DNA of 64,000 nucleotides from Prorocentrum cordatum (GCA_963575745.1 CAUYUJ010016704.1:126001-190000), one strand, 5' to 3'; positions 29,486 through 40,221 are shown, counted from the stretch's first letter. Notes: generated by a model from the sequence alone, not told the origin. Translations and numbers: made by a program.

Positions 29486-30508
29486 ATGGATTCGTCGGGC
29501 TCCACCGAGGACCGCGAGCAGAGCCGCAGCGGCGAGCGGCGCTGGCGTGAGGACTGTGGGCGTCGCCGCCAGCGCTTTGCCCAGGCTGCCGCCGAGTAAC
29601 AAGCTACCCGAGACGCCGCGGTCGTTGCCACATTGGCCAGGATGGATGCAGCTGATGCCCCAGCTCCTCCATGCTGGCGCTGGCCAGAGTGCTGCGTATA
29701 GCGGTGGGCGCGGTAACGCACGTCGAACGCAAGACCTTTTCCACGGACGTCGAAATTTCTGGCGTCAACACGCCTCCGTGCCAGCCCCAACGGCTCTTGC
29801 TGCTGCCGCGGCGGGGGCGCCCGCAGCAGCCGCTCCAGGTGGTGACCCTACTCTTCCCCTACACGCTGGCGTTGGTGCTGGCTCGACAGTCATTGCGGCT
29901 GTGGCCCCTGGCCTGCAGTCGGAGGTCCAGGAGCTGCTCCGGCGCAAGATCCGCCAAGCCACAGGAGCTCTCGAGTCGCAGTCGACGCAGCTCCTGCAAA
30001 GGGCCCAGCAGGACTGTGCGGTGCTTCTCCAGAACCAGGTCCAGCAGCTCGATTTGAGAACCGATGGCCCTGCCACCGACGTCGCGGGACAGCGACTGCG
30101 GATCGATGCTGCCGAGGACGAGCGGCGGCGCGTGCGCCAAGAAGTTGGCCGCCTCACCGAGCAGGTGGCCCTGGCCGAGCAGCAGGCGGGCCTCGTCGAT
30201 ACCCGGCGGCGGGCCGAGTGGGAACGGGAGCTGGGCCCCAACTTGTTCCCGATAGTTCGGGGACGGAAAAGAGGGGGGTGATGACTAGGGGGGGGGATAT
30301 CATGGCGTGGGCCATGATATTTCCCCAGATTTCATGGCGCCTCTTCTTATTTCATTACGTCCCTGGCCCCCCCGCTGGGCCGCGCACATGCCGCCGGTCA
30401 TCATTTGCACCCCCCCCTCTTGGACACCCCCCTCTTGGCCGCTCCCGATAGTGTACGGCGGGCGCTGGGTTTCTAATCAACCCCCGGGGCAAAAATGGGA
30501 ACCTCGTT
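29486..30508 (+). pseudogene. SL-tagged coiled-coil retro-pseudogene, interrupted by element F1
   Basis: The ATG at 29486 opens a frame (MDSSGSTEDREQSRSGER...) that reaches a TAA at 29597 and continues as protein-like sequence to about 29660. The frame then shifts and runs on to 30256 with alanine-rich sequence and a probable coiled coil (SEVQELLRRKIRQATGALES ... RRRVRQEVGRLTEQVALAEQ). At 30257 element F1 enters the frame. After F1 and one TAGT copy are discounted, the frame reads on through VYGGRWVSNQ to a TGA at 30506-30508. It has no introns. The coiled-coil plus acidic-basic C-terminus resembles the first ORF that accompanies some dinoflagellate LINEs, and a LINE follows 0.8 kb downstream, but this identity is inference. 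Confidence 0.5.
30253..30452 (+). mobile_element. MITE-like element, family F, copy 1
   Basis: The body is 30257-30448. The left end is TCGGGGACGGAAAAGAGG and the right end CCTCTTGGCCGCTCCCGA, inverted copies of each other over about 24 bp with a few mismatches. TAGT flanks both sides (30253-30256 and 30449-30452). An internal hairpin ATATCATGG...CCATGATAT lies near 30297-30320. Copy 2 is at 61537-61730. Confidence 0.82.
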
Positions 30509-31151
30509 GATTTTCCCGCGGGCTCATTCACGGCTTGGGACCTCAACAATAATTGGAAAATCAGGTTTCCCCCGCGGCGGCCACCGCACAGGCATCCCTT
30601 AGAGTCGTCGCCGCCGCCGCCGTCGTCGTCATCGTCCCTGTGGAACGTGGTGGGATCCATGGAAACCTGTGGAACGTGTGGGACCCATGGAGCCTGTGGA
30701 ACGCGTGGGGTGAGCAGTGGGACAGAGGACAAACAAGCAGGAAGGCGACAGAGGAGGAGGAGGAGGAGGAGGAGGAGGAGGAGGAGGGAGGAGGAGAGGA
30801 GGAGGGAGGAGGAGGAGGAGGAGGAGGAGGAGGAGGAGGAGGAGGGGAGGAGGAGGAGGAGGAGGAGGAGGAGGAGGAGGAGGAGGAGTAGGAGGAGGAG
30901 TAGTAGGAGGAGGAGGAGGAGGAGGAGGGACGAGTTTCTATTCCCCGCCGAGAGTTTAGGGGCGGGGCGCAGCACTAAAGACCCTCTGGGGTGCCGCAGC
31001 AATTCGACTCGCCCCCCAGATGGCCGAGCTCTACGGCAACTCTCCCAACGGGGCACTCCCCTCAGTGGAGATGAACCCTTGTAGGGGCCTATGAAGAGGG
31101 AGCTTGGAGGGAGGGTGTATTCCAACGTCGTTGGTGAGTCTTGCGTTTATA
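30509..31151. other. Spacer with (GGA)n; no gene recognised
   Basis: After the pseudogene stop there is a GCCGCC(GTC)n patch (30610-30640) and repeated TGTGGAACGTG words (30640-30710). (GGA)n follows at 30750-30937, then about 200 bp of unremarkable DNA. Confidence 0.6.
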
Positions 31152-31232
31152 CTCCTCCTCCTCCTCCTCCTCCTCCTCCTCCTCCTCATCCTCCTCCTCC
31201 TCCTCCTCCTTCCTTCTTCCTCCCCCTTCTAG
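31152..31232 (+). repeat. (CTC)n tract ending in CCCTTCTAG before the LINE
   Basis: A polypyrimidine run that ends with TCCTTCTTCCTCCCCCTTCT and then AG at 31231-31232, like a 3' splice acceptor, directly upstream of the LINE sequence. Confidence 0.9.
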
Positions 31233-31429
31233 CTGCCGCTTGGATCGAGCGATATCACGCAGCTAGACCCTGACCCCCTTTGTATCAGATGACTCGTCAG
31301 GGACCGTATTGATGTTTTTGCTTGCGGCCTGTATGGCCGCAGGGGCATGTCTGCAGCTTCGGTTGGAGAAATGTTCTCGAGAACCTTGGGGGAGGTGCAG
31401 AGACGGCTGATGATTATGATCGTTATCTT

Positions 31430-32330
31430 CCACACACATGGGGATTCGGCCACTTTAACCCCCTCTCTGCGTCCCGCCGCGAACGCCAGGACGACATCAA
31501 CCTCAGCTGCCGCGCCTTTGACGCCGTGGGGGTGGTAGGCTCGGGCTCGAGGGCCGACCTTCGAGTCCAGCAGCGCCGCATGGGAGAGAGGTGGCACGTT
31601 GAGGGAGGATGGGCGAAAGGCAAACACACGAACAGGACGGCGGGCATCTACTTCAGTTTCGGCTGCAAAAGCAAACAGAAACACCTTCGACAAATATGGG
31701 TTCCTGGACCAGAGTTAGCAGGACGGGGACTAGCTGTTCGGGTAAGCTCTAAAATGTACGACTTCACTTTCCTGGGGCTTTATTTCCCGCCCAGGGTCAA
31801 GACGAAGGCAGAGGCTCCAAACTACGACAGGTGCGTACGAGATTTGCACGATTGGGCCGCACAGATTCTGGGCAAAATACATTCACGGAGTGTACCCATT
31901 ATATGTATGGATTTGAATGATGGAATGGGAAGGACCCCAAACCCCGAACATCGAGAAATTTAAACGCCTGTGATTAGCCACACGGGCTCGAGACCTGAAC
32001 ACCTTGCGGGTCAGCTCGTGCGTGCTCTTCTCGAAGCACACCACCTTCACGCACTTTCGGCACATTACGGACAGAGCGCATGGTATGGAGACAAAGGTGA
32101 AAGTTTGATTGATTATATTTGCGTCCCGCAGAGCCTGGCCGCTGACGAAACACTTACGGCTGGTACGTTGAGTACATTGTCGCGCCAGCTGCAATTAGTC
32201 AATGCGAAGGCTCGCAGGGACCATATGTTCTTACATGTCAAGTTCAAAATGCCGACTTGGAGGCACATACATGAGAGAAAACAGCAGCGTACTCAATGGA
32301 ATCGAGATGCGATGATGGAGGCTTTTCACG
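31430..32330 (+). pseudogene. LINE endonuclease (APE-type) remnant
   Basis: One frame runs to a TAA at 31961-31963 and the next part continues in another frame. Visible blocks are AFDAVGVVGSGSRADLRVQQ; then GIYFSFG; then PIICMDLNDGMG, equivalent to the catalytic hGDFN segment of APE endonucleases (here D-L-N-D); then ESLIDYICVP (the S-x-IDY block); then KARRDHMFLHVKF, the SDH-type block with RDH. The order and spacing fit an exonuclease-endonuclease-phosphatase domain. A shift at about 31965 and later frame changes show decay. Confidence 0.7.
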
Positions 32331-32889
32331 GATCCCCGACTAGATACGAATACATATTGGCAGTTGAGGCACGATTAGAAGAGGAGGAAGAAGTACTTAC
32401 GTCTTTTGTTGGAAAGAAACTACCTGACAGCTATGGTTCGCAACTTGAGGGCATCATGATAGAAGAAGCGGGAAAGTTTTTCACTAAGGAGAACACAAGA
32501 GATGAGAGGTACCAAGCGTTACAAGCACATCGTAGAGAGCTACTACGTCGGCGGCACGCACTGCGACTTCAACTGGGGGCCCTGGACGACACGAATGACG
32601 GCGCTCAGGACTGGGGCCCCATTGCTGCCGCCCTGCTGTCTGCGAGCCCCTCAACCCAGGAGGTCTTGCCACGCGACAGGGCTAGCCACTGGGAGCCCCC
32701 TGCCTCGCGCGGCACGCAGCAAAGACTCGACTGGGGGGAGTTCGGAGGCCATGACACGCAGGGCGGCGGCACATGTGCAACTCAGAGGCATTCTTCTCCG
32801 CGACCTTCGACACAGTAGCCGACCTATGAGGAGATGGTGGCGGAAGCAGAGCGCGTCAACGCGATTGGGTATGAAGCAGAGTAGGTCTC

Positions 32890-34587
32890 TCAGGAACTTC
32901 GCGCGCTATCCCCCCACATGCGACGTGAAAGAATTCTTGAGTGGAAGGAGTTCCAGGCCCGGACCGTGGACGAGCTGTGGGAGAGCTGGCGCAAGCGACA
33001 TTTACGAGATGTGCACCGATTGGCAAGGAGAGCGGCAGGAGCGAAATACGAGTCTGATGGCAGTGTATTTGGGGAGACGGCGTCGGGGCTCCGAACAGTA
33101 CACCTTCTTTCTCCCCTTGGCAAGGGCTGGTATTCCACCCGCTCGGAGCCTCCCGAAATGCCCCCCCGGGTGCACGGTTTTCTGCCCCATAGATGCAAGG
33201 AGAATGCTATCACGAATATCTTAATCATGATGTGGCGCGCTCGACGCGCTGGCCGTCCAGGACTTGTGCGGTTGCGTGACCTTACGAATGCCTTTGCGAG
33301 TGTCAACTGGCCTGATATGAGGGCCGCCGCAGTTGAGCTGATGGAGGGCGGTCTTGCGAAATTAGGTTGCCGGCGTCTCGAGGAAGCGTCAGTCACCATC
33401 CCACGTGCCGAAGGCCCCCGCTTCTTCCAGCCAGGATGTGGAGGTTTTATGGGAGACCCTTTATGTCGTTCGCCAATTCGTGGAAGCCTTTCAGACGGCT
33501 ATCAGGGACTGGGGGAGGCTGCTTGCGGCTTGGGGGGTGGGGACGGACGAACTTGTGGCCCAACACCCCTTCATTGACAGGGCGGTGGACACATCTTTAA
33601 GCCAGTATGCTGATGGCATGCTGAAGTTTTTTATAGCGGGACCCCACCAGGGATTGCAGGAGCTCGCTGCCGTCAGCGAGAGAGCCAATTTTCTCCTGGA
33701 CAGGTCCCTGGCCGAAATCGGGCGCAAACAGAATATGACTAAGCAAGAAAGTTTGCCTGTTATTTCTGGGGTCGGCGCGGGGTCAGAGGCACGAGCCCTG
33801 AGGACAGGGCGAGTCGCCCTTCCTGCCCCTCCTAAGCCTAATGCTAGATACTTGGGGGCCCGCGTGGGCGCCAACTGTAGCTATGCTGTTGAGTTCGATG
33901 TTCGAAGGAAGGCCGTGGCGGCCGCTTATTATTCCTTTGGAAGATTTTTGGTCGTTGATACACACCCCGTACAGAATTAAACGCACGCTTTTAATATGTT
34001 GTGTACAGAATACCGCCCTCCATGGAAATAAATCCTACGCATGCTCAGATAGGCAGTACACGGAACTCGATCATCTTGTTGCACGGTATGCTCGTCGCGC
34101 TATGCAAGGCAAGGCACATGAGCAGATTGAGACCCATGACGGTACGATACAACATCGTTCGAAGAGTACATCCCAGGTCTTGGAGTACTGGAACATGGCC
34201 CCTGCTAAGCTTGAGATGCGGGTGCGCCGCTTGAAGAGGATCCAGACTATTCTCGGACACCAGTGGAGAAATGGCCAGATACTCACCTCTCTCTTCGGTC
34301 ACTTTCCCTTCGAGACAGATCCGACGATCGAGGAGAGAGAGTTGCGGGACGATGCGAACCCATGGGCGAAACAGATGCGGGACGACATTCTGCAGGGTGT
34401 AGGAGGACTTGATGATGAGGGAGGGTTCTTGGGCAGTCAAATTCGCACGGGGTGGTTGGACTTGTTCGCAGATGACGAAATGGAACACGATTTTTTTGAT
34501 GCAGGATTTCACTGTGTCACGAGGAGGGATTTATATGAGTGCTATTCCGCCCCCTGGATGGCCCCCTGCTCAGCGACCACCTTCTGA
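32890..34587 (+). pseudogene. LINE reverse transcriptase remnant
   Basis: Motifs occur in the right order but in different frames. PRVHGFLPHRCKENAITNIL (33160-33230) is the RT block with GF-x-P-x-R. VRLRDLTNAFASVNW (33265-33310) is motif A with its catalytic Asp. FFQPGCGGFMGDP (33420-33462) is the QGD-like motif B. QYADGMLKF (33603-33630) is motif C, where the usual YADD has become YADG, so a catalytic Asp is lost. ARYLGARVG (33843-33870) follows. The downstream part has WNMAPAKLEMRVRRLKRIQ. At least two frame changes separate A/B from C. Confidence 0.72.
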
Positions 34588-34689
34588 ACCCGCGCGCCCC
34601 TCTATTTCTGCCGACTCTACTCAGTGGATCTGTGGGCATCGGAATGCTACGGAGACAGCACGCACATGCATTTTTATTGTATGCAAGGG

Positions 34690-34975
34690 GGTCACACATA
34701 ACAGGATGGCCAATCACGGTATGAGAGATATATGGGCACGCGCGGTCACCACGAATGCATGCCCCTATTGCCTGGTCACACTTAGTTGTGTGAAGACGGC
34801 CCAGAGACATTTACTCGCTACAGTTTCTCGTGGAGGCCGATGCAATGACCAGTCGAGGTTCTTCGGCGGGCGAATGCATCCAGATCGAGTGGACTGCCAC
34901 CTCTGTGATCATAGGGCTCAAATGTTTGAAGAGCTACAGGAGCACATCAGAACGCACTTACTTCCCCTGGACTGC
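34690..34975 (+). pseudogene. LINE zinc-finger region
   Basis: A CPYC...(13)...H pattern (CPYCLVTLSCVKTAQRH, about 34760-34810) is followed by CHLCDHRAQMFEELQEHIRT (34900-34960), a C2H2-type finger ending H-x3-H. In dinoflagellate LINEs such fingers follow the RT and probably bind template RNA or target DNA. It is in the same frame as the C-terminal block that ends at 35965. Confidence 0.6.
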
Positions 34976-35003
34976 CTGGCGAACACAGCTGCTCAGCGGG
35001 GTC

Positions 35004-35726
35004 ATGGCGCTCAAACTCGGCGCTCCCACGCGGGGCCTGAAGGGGGCAGGAGAGGGCGGCGACGCCAAGGACCCGAAGAAGACCCGCCTCCTCTCAGACC
35101 TGCTGGGCGGCGACGCGAAGGAGGTCAACGCCGCGAGCAAACTACGGATCGTGCTTACCAAGCTGGCGCTCACCAACGCCGCAGAAATTCGCGAAATTAC
35201 AGGAATGCTATGGGTCACGCTCCTCATCAGCGCCGACTCTCCCGTGGTCAAGGCTATGCTGCAGCAGGGCAAGGACTACCACGAGACCGCGAAGTCGCTG
35301 AAGGACGATCCCGTGAAGCAGGAGGAGCTCGGCCCACCCTTCATCCACGTCTTCGCGGCCATGCTCCGCGGACTGGGCGAATACGAAGACATCGAGAAAC
35401 ACGACGCCGAGATTCGTACTCAATTCTATATGGAGAAGATCGCGGGGGCACAATGCAAAGCGGGCGACTTGTTGGGCAAAGTACTATACTGCAAATGCAA
35501 GATGGCCAAGCAGAAGCAGGGCAAAGCAGAGATGGCCAAGATACCCCTCGCGATGCACCAGAGCTACGACGAGGTTCAGAACGTGTGCGTCCGCATATTG
35601 CTGGCCCACCAGGCGATTCAGAAGCACGGTCCGCCCCCGCGCGGACCTCTCGAGAGGGCCGCCCAGAGCTTGCTCGAGGAGCTCGAGGCAGGGTCCTCCA
35701 AGAAGGGGAAGGGCAAGAAGGAGTAG
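35004..35726 (+). CDS. Intact 240-aa ORF inside the LINE, function unknown
   Basis: The ATG at 35004 is the first Met of the domain-like sequence MALKLGAPTRGLKGAGEGG; the frame is open further upstream but that part is the LINE zinc-finger DNA in another frame. The stop is TAG at 35724-35726. The protein is mostly helical and charged (TNAAEIREITGMLWVTLLI, AMLQQGKDYHETAKSLKDD, LGPPFIHVFAAMLRGLG) and ends KKGKGKKE. I recall similar helical proteins accompanying LINE 3' regions in dinoflagellates, but I cannot name a domain. It is intact while the endonuclease and RT are broken, which is odd. RNA or nucleoprotein binding is possible but unproven. Confidence 0.5.
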   Translation: MALKLGAPTRGLKGAGEGGDAKDPKKTRLLSDLLGGDAKEVNAASKLRIVLTKLALTNAAEIREITGMLWVTLLISADSPVVKAMLQQGKDYHETAKSLKDDPVKQEELGPPFIHVFAAMLRGLGEYEDIEKHDAEIRTQFYMEKIAGAQCKAGDLLGKVLYCKCKMAKQKQGKAEMAKIPLAMHQSYDEVQNVCVRILLAHQAIQKHGPPPRGPLERAAQSLLEELEAGSSKKGKGKKE

Positions 35727-35734
35727 AAGTCGGT

Positions 35735-35965
35735 CGGCCCAGAATTCGATTGACGCATGTACAGAGGGTACAGATAGTGACGGATTCAGAGAGACTGTTG
35801 GCATTGGTGGAGAGAGGATATGTTCCAGTAGAAGCAGCCATTAGACAGGCAGTTAATACAGCAACGGTGATCCAGCCACCACGCGCCCGACCGAAGAGAG
35901 GGGGGAGAGGGACAGGAAGTACTCCGAGCACCTCTGAGGCTCCTCACCCTCCTCCTAGCTCTTGA
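35735..35965 (+). pseudogene. C-terminal block of the LINE polyprotein
   Basis: In the zinc-finger frame: RIRLTHVQRVQIVTDSERLL, then GYVPVEAAIRQAV and a Pro/Ser-rich tail ending PHPPPSS and TGA at 35963-35965. The leucine/valine spacing suggests a short helix. It looks like the natural C-terminus of the element's ORF. Confidence 0.45.
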
Positions 35966-36290
35966 ACTTGTTCTAGCTTTTGTGCCCTCGTCCACCCTCG
36001 AACTTCGCTCCCTGGCCCTCTGTTTTTCCCGGTGTTTTTTCGTGTCCTTGTCGGGCCTTCGGTGGTTCGGTCGTCTGGGTTTCGTCCTTGGGCATTCGAG
36101 GGTGGACAAAACTTTTTAACGGGGGGTCGACCCTGTGCCATGCAGGTGCGAGGCGGCCTCTCAGTCTTCCACAAACGAGAGTGCCGCAGATCGCCAGAGC
36201 AGTCCTCCTGCCAGCACGGCAGGATTGCAAAGTCCCCTGATGGGTCCTCAGGGCTTAGTAGCAAGCAGATTGTAGTTGTAAACTGATGCG

Positions 36291-36654
36291 AAGGTATCAG
36301 GAGTGGCCCAGGCTTCTCACGAGTGGACAATCTGACTTAATGGCCCCAGAGCTCGATTCAATTCGATTCCTCCTCCTTCTCCTCCCTCCTCCATGCCTCC
36401 CTTCTCCCATTCCTGCGCCTTCTCTCCACATGCACACCCCTCACAAGCTTCGTGACCCTGTACGAAGTTCCAATTGAGGCCCCAGTGACAGGGTTCGCAT
36501 GGCGGCACCGCCCCATTCTGGCACACCCCTCGCACGTTGTTGGCCCCACAGGGAGTTTCCCACCCTGCGTCCCACATGCCTTGCGGTACTCACGCCTGCA
36601 TCTGGGGGAGTCCTTCGCCACGATAACCGTCTCCCGTGGATTTCCTGGGTATGC
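36291..36654. other. Spacer; one diverged unit of the 90-bp repeat
   Basis: At about 36480-36560 a sequence with GGTTCGCATGGCGGCACCGC, CTGGCACACCCCTCGCACG and TTGGCCCCACAGGGAG matches the tandem unit found at 37220-37985. The rest is pyrimidine-rich and has no gene. Confidence 0.55.
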
Positions 36655-37030
36655 CCGATGTTATGTGGTTATTTCGCTGGTCTCAACGGTTGTCCTGTGG
36701 ATGTTATGTCGTTGGCTTGCGGTTGTTCCGGATTCATCCGCTAGTTGCTTCGATGGTTGCTATGATGTTTGCCCCGAGGTTGTTCCGTGGTTGTCGTGTG
36801 GTTGTTGCGTTGGTTGATCCGACGGTTGTTCCGACGTTTGAGGTTGTTTTGCGGTTGTCACGATGGTTGTTCTGTGGTTGCTGTGTGGTTGTCCCGCAGT
36901 TGCACCATGATTGTCCCAATGTTGCCCCGCGGTTGCCTTGTAGTTGTCCCGCGGTTGCACCGTCGTTGTTTTGTGGTTGTCCTGTTGTGGTCCCATGGTT
37001 GTCTTGCGGTCGTCCAGTGGGGTCTCCCGT
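36655..37030. repeat. (GTGGTTGTCCC)n 11-bp array, locus 2
   Basis: Imperfect 11-12-bp units (GTGGTTGTCC, GCGGTTGTCC, CGGTTGTTCC). It is followed by TGTTGGGTCCTCGCTTTGAA and CCGCAGCGCCGCGC and then CTC-rich DNA, mirroring the layout at 28791-29320. Confidence 0.88.
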
Positions 37031-37219
37031 GGTTTCCCAACATTTCTATGTGTTGGGTCCTCGCTTTGAATCCGCAGCGCCGCGCGTCTCCTCACTCCTC
37101 CTCATCCCACCTCTTCGTCTCTCCTCAGCTTCCTCCTCATCCTCCTCGTCCCTCCTCTCATCTCTGCTGCGTTTGCTGCGATCCTTTCGGCGCAGTCCGC
37201 AGACGCTTCCTGACCCTTA

Positions 37220-37985
37220 GGAAACTCCACCGAGGGCCCCAGAGGTTATACGTTCGCACGGCGCCGCTCCTGCCCATATCATATCGGCACACCCCTCGCA
37301 CGCGATTCGACCCCATAAGGGAGCTCCACCGTGGATCCCAGCGGGTTCCATCGCATCGCACCGCCGGCCAGTTTCGGCGCTCTCCTCGCGCATTTCCTGG
37401 CTCCGAAGGTCCCAGCGGGTGCGTTCGCATGGCGTCGCCCCGCCTAAAACGGCTCATCCCTCACACGTTGTTTGCCCCTAGGGAGCTCCACCGAGGGCCC
37501 AAGTGCGTTCGCATGGCGTCGCCCCGCCCATGCTGGCACACCCCTCACACGTCCTATGGCCCCATAAACAGCTCCACCGAATGGCCCGGTAGATCTGTTC
37601 GCATGGCGCCGCCCCGCCCATATCGGCACACCCCTCATACAGTCGGGGCCCTGAAGAAGGAACCCTTTTCGTTGGGGAGGGGCTCCGTGTTCCTTGAGTG
37701 TTTCACAGCTTGCCTCAGGTTTTCCTCATGTTTTCGATCGGAAATCGAAGTTCAACTTATGGAAAAAAGGGGCCTCGTTCCTTGTTTAGGGTTCCTTAGG
37801 TCAAGGCCCCGACTGTACGTTCCGTGACTCTCTAGGGAGCTCCGTCGAGGGGCCCAGTTGGTGCGTCCGCACGGCGCCGCCCCGACCGATTTCGGCGCAC
37901 CCATCACACGCTGCGTGGCCCGAGAGGGAGCTCCACCGAAAGGCCCCAGTGGATGCGTCCGCATGGCGCCGCCGTTTTCCCGCAG
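37220..37985 (+). repeat. Tandem repeat, about 89-100-bp unit, with MITE A4 inside
   Basis: AGCTCCACCGAGGGCCC-type anchors lie near 37221, 37321, 37482, 37571, 37838 and 37929. Each unit holds GTTCGCATGGCG.CGCCCCGC and GGCACACCCCTCACACG. The 267-bp gap between the fourth and fifth anchors becomes 89 bp once the 178 bp of MITE A4 plus one TA are removed. Confidence 0.9.
37638..37817 (+). mobile_element. MITE-like element, family A, copy 4
   Basis: The body is 37640-37815 (176 bp) with perfect CAGTCGGGGCC/GGCCCCGACTG ends and TA on each side. It is inserted in the CACACCCCTCA part of a tandem unit; sister units lack it. Confidence 0.92.
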
Positions 37986-39791
37986 CACTTGTCCTTACGT
38001 GTCGTTTGGACTGCGGTCGTCGTTCTGCCCCGCTGGTACACTTAGTTGCGTTATGTGTTGACTGTTGTTGTTGCGTCTTCCCCGTGTCGCCAGTGTGTGC
38101 ATGTGTATGTGCCCATGTGTTTTCTCTGTGCCCCGCCGCTTCTTCGAATCAACGTGTCCTCCCACTGATGCCATCCTTGTGCCAGTATGGTACTGCGTGT
38201 CTATGCCGTTCTCGCATGCCCAGTTCGTGTGCATTGCCACTCGCCACATTCTGTTTATCATGGTAATATGCAAGTTTCTGTCGGTTGGCCATTAGGCGAG
38301 AGTCGTTATCGTCGATGCGTGAAATTTGGTGTGGATTGCATTCTTAGGATGGTAATGAGATAGATATGGAGACTGTCAGACAGGAAGATCGAAGTATTGA
38401 TATCGAGACCGATCCGACGTCAATCGCAATTCCAAATCTGCACCCATCCTTCCCCGCCCTGAACAAAATATCATTATCACCCGAAGAACTGCCCCATCGG
38501 TAGCCGAGTAAGCTCGAGAGAGCTTTGGGGTGTTATCACTTCCTTGCCTGTAGATTTGATGTGCTTCTGGATATGTAACATTTGAACTCCGTTCGGAAAG
38601 GTCGTGATCGTTGCGTTGACCCCATTATTGGGCCACTCGAAGCGTCGGTTCCCAAGTGTAGCGATGTGTTTCACTTGTGCCCAGCACGGTCGTGCACCCC
38701 TCTGCACAACATGCGCAGAGAGAGAGGGCCGACACTGCAGGCTGTGGCGAGTAATGGGCTGACCATTGCCATGCATCTGCAGCAGGTGAAGAAAAAACAC
38801 TGCGTGAGCACCTCTCTTGCCAGCAAGCCGCTCCCCCCTTTCCAGGGAGAGTACACACGTGTGGTAGTTGACAAGATCACTGGTCAGAAGCATGGTTGCA
38901 GGGGGTTTGGCCTGCCTTGTGGCCATCGGCCGCGTGCCCTGGAACACATGTGCATAACGCCTCATGGTCGAGCGGGGGAGCTCGCGATGGGCAAGGGAAC
39001 CGCGAGTTTGAGCGACCACGATGGCTCCATGAGAAGATCACGCGAAGGGCATTCGGCGGCGAGCGAGGGAGGGGGAGTTCGACATTCGATGTTCGATGTT
39101 TTTCAGGGGCACCGTCGGCTCTCGGCAGCTTCCATGCCCCGGGATGTTTTCCAGCGGCTGCGCCTCGCCGAGAGCGTTTCGGGGATGCCCGGATCGTCCC
39201 GAACGGCCGCCGGAAACCCGAGTTATGACCCGAAAATTGAATTCGCGGGAGAACGACATTGGACATTGGTAGGGGGATAGACATGCAAGAGCAAGAAGTG
39301 TCCTGATTAGAGCGAGGGGAGGGAGTGAAAGTTTGAGAGGGAGAGAGAGGAAAGGCGGGGGAGGGAGAGGGAGGGGGAGCGAGAGGGGAAGGACGAGATG
39401 GTCGCGGACGCTCAGAAGTAGCAACGCAGGGATAACACAAATACATGCGTTGGAAGTTCAGGCGACACACGCTGCCACACGTCCTGCTGGGCCCCACTGC
39501 GTTCGAGCGAAAAAACATAACTCAGATGTGTTTGCAGTCGTCTGGTATTGCGAAGTGCTCAACGGAGTAAGCTGGCAAACCAGGCGCCGACGAATGAACA
39601 ATTTGCGTTTGGAGGCTCGTTGGCGTATCGAGCAAGCGCAGCTATTCGCCGTGGGTCGGACAGGGAGAAGGGCGTGCGTGCGAACGTGGCGGTGCAGCGT
39701 GTGCGAAGCAGGGCCGGGAGGAGCAGGAGGAGAGTTTGAAAGCCGTGTTCGGGTAATAATAAATTGGCAGCGCCCTTCAGAGTCTGTGTCC
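37986..39791. other. No secure gene; ambiguous open frames on both strands
   Basis: Two overlapping frames compete. One is minus-strand, 38477 to about 38893 from the ATG (MLLTSDLVNYHTCVLSLERG ... LPMGQFFG, about 139 codons). The other is plus-strand, 38582-39280 (232 codons), ending near a GTTCGACATTCGATG segment. Neither shows a known domain. From 39300 to 39400 the plus strand is GA-rich. The minus-strand frame has the more varied composition and would be the better guess for a small coding sequence. Confidence 0.3.
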
Positions 39792-40035
39792 GCCTCCCTC
39801 CTCCTCCTCCTCCTCCTCCTCCTCCTCCTCCTCCTCCTCCTCCTCCTCATCCTCCCTCTCATCCTCATCCCGATCCAACTGTCCCCCCCCCCACCCCGAT
39901 CTCCTCGTCCAGGACGCACTCGACGTGCCCGTGCAGCAGGAAGCAGGTGTCCGGGGCATCCTGGGGCGCGGAGGAGGGAGGAGGGAGGAGGAGGAGGCTT
40001 CCTTGCGGCCACGCGCGAGGAGGAGGAGGAGGAGG
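39792..40035. repeat. (CTC)n and (GGA)n microsatellites
   Basis: (CTC)n at 39792-39866, GAGGAGGGAG units at 39971-39997 and GGA at 40018-40034. Confidence 0.9.
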
Positions 40036-40221
40036 CTCCCCCCCGCAGGGCCGTCCTGCGAGGCGCGACAACAGCGCATAGCGTCCAGCGCCATGCCTAG
40101 AAGGTGGACGTCGCAGCGCGCTCCCGCAGGGGCGCCGGTCTTCGGGCCGCTCCTCGGGTCTACAGGTCGGGGAACTCACTGCTCGAGGCCGAGGCCCGCC
40201 GCGGACCAGGGAAGCTGCTCT
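40036..40221. other. GC-rich spacer
   Basis: Short GC-rich DNA between microsatellites and the foldback element. No gene seen. Confidence 0.5.

Larger units (their letters stand above)
31233..36290 (+). mobile_element. Decayed LINE retrotransposon (APE-RT class)
   Basis: A non-LTR element read on the plus strand: apurinic-like endonuclease (about 31.4-32.3 kb), reverse transcriptase (about 32.9-34.0 kb), a connection region, and zinc fingers (about 34.7-35.0 kb). An intact 240-codon ORF (35004-35726) and a last coding block to 35965 follow. Reading frames change several times, so the polyprotein is inactive. The 3' boundary is set where GCTTAGTAGCAAGCAGATTG and GTAGTTGTAAACTGA end the element-like sequence; it is approximate. 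No poly(A) tail or target duplication was found. Family assignment rests on motif order. Confidence 0.75.

Noticed and set aside
29190-37075. Direct segmental duplication containing the LINE
   Set aside because: Only the array-module-CTC composite is shared at both ends; the DNA inside is unique, so a duplication of the whole block is not supported.
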